Shown here: in pieces, positions 62,448 to 64,000 of the stretch
Layout of the letters: each line of letters starts with the position of its first letter
Numbering within the stretch: position 1 is the first letter of the stretch
NCBI RefSeq assembly: GCF_012927105.1
Contig: NZ_JABBFV010000009.1
Span: 62,001 to 126,000, forward strand
Length of the DNA: 64,000 nt
Origin: Sphingobium psychrophilum
Lineage (GTDB): Bacteria; Pseudomonadota; Alphaproteobacteria; Sphingomonadales; Sphingomonadaceae
Reading direction: 5' to 3'
Program-made: the position numbers and the translations under genes
Notes under the pieces: generated by a model
What the model saw: only the letters and a program-made list of their open reading frames with translations
Databases searched by the model: none
What the model was told of the DNA's origin: nothing

Positions 62448-63399
62448 CGCTAATTAGAGAAGTCACTATCTCCGCCATATAGAAATGTCACACGTTGAGG
62501 ACAGCAGGTGCTGCGCGGAGCCATCGGCCTAGCGCAGCGCAGCCCCTGCTGATGCGCTGACTTTGGGGTGGTGCACCATGGACCCGCTGCCCTGCAGTGG
62601 GCTCGGTCATGTCCTCTGCACGAACCTGAGCGTGCCGCGTTCGCGCAACGTCTCATCACTGAGCCTGGGACTACGCTTGAGCTTCGAGCCGCCCAGTGTG
62701 CGGCGGTCGATCTTTGGTGGCGGTTCTGGCTCGGGGAACAGATGCATGGGTTGGTCACGGCGGGCAGGGGCGTCATTGTTGCGTTTGCGATGATGCGGCA
62801 TGATCGCCTGCATCTGCCGGGCCGGCAGCAACGCCGCGTCCAGATGCTTGTTCTCGACAATGGCAGGCTGGTTCACCTGCCGCATCTTGTCGAACTGACG
62901 ATAGGGCAGGACATGGCCCTCATGCTCGATCTCCAGTCGACCGTCGGGATATTCACAGACCGTCACCCGCTTGAGCGCCAGATCTAGGCTGACATCGTTC
63001 GGCTCCAGAATGAACATTGCCTTGTTGTAATGCAGCGTCAGCGCCGCCGTCACGGTCCGCTGCTCACGCCAGACCATGATTGAGCGCAGATCGTCATGCG
63101 GTGCAAGCGGGCGGCCGCGCTTGCGGGACATGAGGCCGGCGGCACCATCTTCACGGAGCCGACCCAGCAGCCGGAATATCTGCCGGCGCTTCAGTCCAAG
63201 CAGCGTCGCTGCATCCTCAATCCGAAGTTCGCCGCGCTCAACGCGCATCAGTGTATCAAATCTCGATAGCTCGCCTTGGCTCATCGCCAGCACCGTCATA
63301 GTCTGATCCTCCCGTGGGAAGACCATGAACACCGCGTTCGCCGCCAAGGCCCAAGAGTGTCATCTCTATCTAGCGGAGGGGTGTCATTTCTATCTAGCG
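62448..63399 (-). mobile_element. Deletion derivative of an IS with IS1202-like (ISNCY) transposase
   Basis: Both ends carry related sequences: the right end (63357-63399) has GTGTCAT-TCTATCTAGCG twice, and the left end (62448-62491) read in reverse has GTGACATTTCTATATGGCG and a second degenerate copy ending TTAGCG. The ends therefore align as diverged inverted repeats of about 43 bases with an inner and outer motif. The interior holds a transposase with its catalytic core missing. No target duplication is clear. Family assignment is from memory of the group's transposases. Confidence 0.7.
62607..63299 (-). pseudogene. Internally deleted transposase
   Basis: A 230-codon frame from ATG 63299. 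The first 65 residues are a helix-turn-helix region (RIEDAATLLGLKRRQIFRLL, then SRKRGRP), and the rest, from about HDDLRSIMVWREQRTVTAAL, resembles the C-terminal part of the transposase (the tail has PPPKIDRRTLGGSKLKR). Nothing corresponds to the DDE catalytic core, which in full-length relatives lies between these parts. The join keeps the frame, so a protein could still be made, able to bind the ends but not to transpose. Inferred from recall of full-length relatives. Confidence 0.7.
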
Positions 63400-63493
63400 C
63401 TTACAATCAGAAAGTTCGATAATATATATTATGTTAAATCCGCGCTATCGCCGCAATCGCGTACAGCTGTCCAACTCGCCGTCGCTTTCATGC

Positions 63494-64000
63494 TCAATCC
63501 TCGCGGATCAGGCTGTGCTTGGCGGTATCGCGCATCCGCACATAGACGACCAGCGATATGGCGATCATCACCGTAACGTAGATATAGAATGCCTGCTCCA
63601 TGCCCGCCTGCTTGAACCAGAGCGCGACAAGCTCCGCCGTCCCGCCGAACAGCGTGTTGGCCAGCGCATAAGGCAGCGCCACGCCCAGCGCTCGGATATG
63701 TGCGGGAAACAGCTCCGCCTTCACCACTGCGTTGATCGACGTATAGCCGGTCACGATCACAAGCCCCGCCATCACCAGCAGCCCTGCAATCAGCGGGTCT
63801 TTCGTCACCGCCAGCGTCGCGAAAATCGGATAGGTGCAGATCAGGCCCATGACGCCAAAGCCGATCATCAGCGGCTTGCGCCCGATCCGGTCGGACAAGG
63901 CGCCGGCAACCGGCTGCAACAGCATGAAGACAAAAAGCGTCGCCGCATTGATCTGCGACGCGACCTCACGGCTGAGGCCACTGGTGTTGACCAGGAATTT
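63494..64000 (-). CDS. MFS transporter, 3' part only (metabolite:H+ symporter type)
   Basis: The frame is open at the right window edge, so the N-terminal part lies outside; 168 codons are visible. The visible section starts near the MFS mid-part with the motif SDRIGRKPLMIGFGVMGL and contains about five membrane helices, LFPAHIRALGVALPYALANTLFGG (a signature of the metabolite:H+ symporter group, as in KgtP or ProP) and a charged C-terminus ending LIRED. The substrate cannot be told; dicarboxylates or similar are common. Confidence 0.88.
   Translation of the reverse strand, partial: KFLVNTSGLSREVASQINAATLFVFMLLQPVAGALSDRIGRKPLMIGFGVMGLICTYPIFATLAVTKDPLIAGLLVMAGLVIVTGYTSINAVVKAELFPAHIRALGVALPYALANTLFGGTAELVALWFKQAGMEQAFYIYVTVMIAISLVVYVRMRDTAKHSLIRED

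Overview
This GC-rich window looks like a chromosomal segment of a sphingomonad (Alphaproteobacteria, Sphingomonadaceae; Sphingobium, Sphingomonas or a close relative). The reasons are the ntrB-ntrC-ntrY-ntrX-hfq-hflX order next to dusB and a fused ispDF, a permuted two-piece tmRNA gene, an alphaproteobacterial GTTC-N7-GTTC SOS box at lexA, a tandem two-domain Hfq, and palindromic repeats of the kinds common in sphingomonad genomes. Nearly all of the window is coding and most genes are chromosomal housekeeping genes. The only clear mobile element is a decayed insertion sequence near the right end.

Layout. 1-3 kb: coaX (5' end cut by the window), rnj, a DUF1467 gene and an AAC(6')-like acetyltransferase. 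3-10 kb: a long coiled-coil membrane protein, then divergently a cluster of an Hpt-like protein without its histidine, a membrane protein with a degenerate nucleotidyltransferase-like domain, a DUF2336-like protein and a sensor kinase without its H-box histidine. 10-20 kb: gltX-gltA, comEC, and trpG, trpD-trpC-moaC-moeA and lexA on the minus strand. 19.9-20.2 kb: ssrA. 20.5-40 kb: a small TPR protein; a lipoprotein and TonB-receptor pair; a CYTH-CHAD protein; a 2OG-Fe(II) oxygenase; and a complete type II secretion operon, gspC to gspO, with a tRNA-Pro behind it. 40-49 kb: a 25-residue membrane peptide, an Ala/Asn-rich lipoprotein, an M28 peptidase, ettA, a di-haem peroxidase, a TPM lipoprotein, acylphosphatase, a NYN/LOTUS protein, carbonic anhydrase, lipA and a COQ10/RatA-like protein. 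49-62 kb: pncC, ispDF, dusB-ntrBC, ntrYX, hfq, hflX, a D-2-hydroxyacid dehydrogenase and mazG. 62.4-63.4 kb: an IS deletion remnant. 63.5 kb to the end: a partial MFS transporter.

Main interpretations. First, the 21-40 kb region reads as a candidate phosphate-starvation region. Two intergenic sites carry PhoB-like CTGTCAT half-sites on an 11/22-bp period. One faces the lipoprotein/TonB-receptor pair and one faces the type II secretion operon, and a polyphosphate-type CYTH-CHAD gene lies between them. Second, palindromic REP-like repeats have entered the reading frames of the pseudopilin genes gspG and gspJ just before the prepilin-peptidase site, giving leaders of about 40 and 61 residues. 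A third repeat lies between gspG and gspH. Third, the 5.7-9.8 kb cluster looks like an uncharacterised signalling module in which both expected phospho-acceptor histidines are replaced (Hpt His to Trp, H-box His to Arg). All functional statements come from reading sequence motifs. No database search was run.
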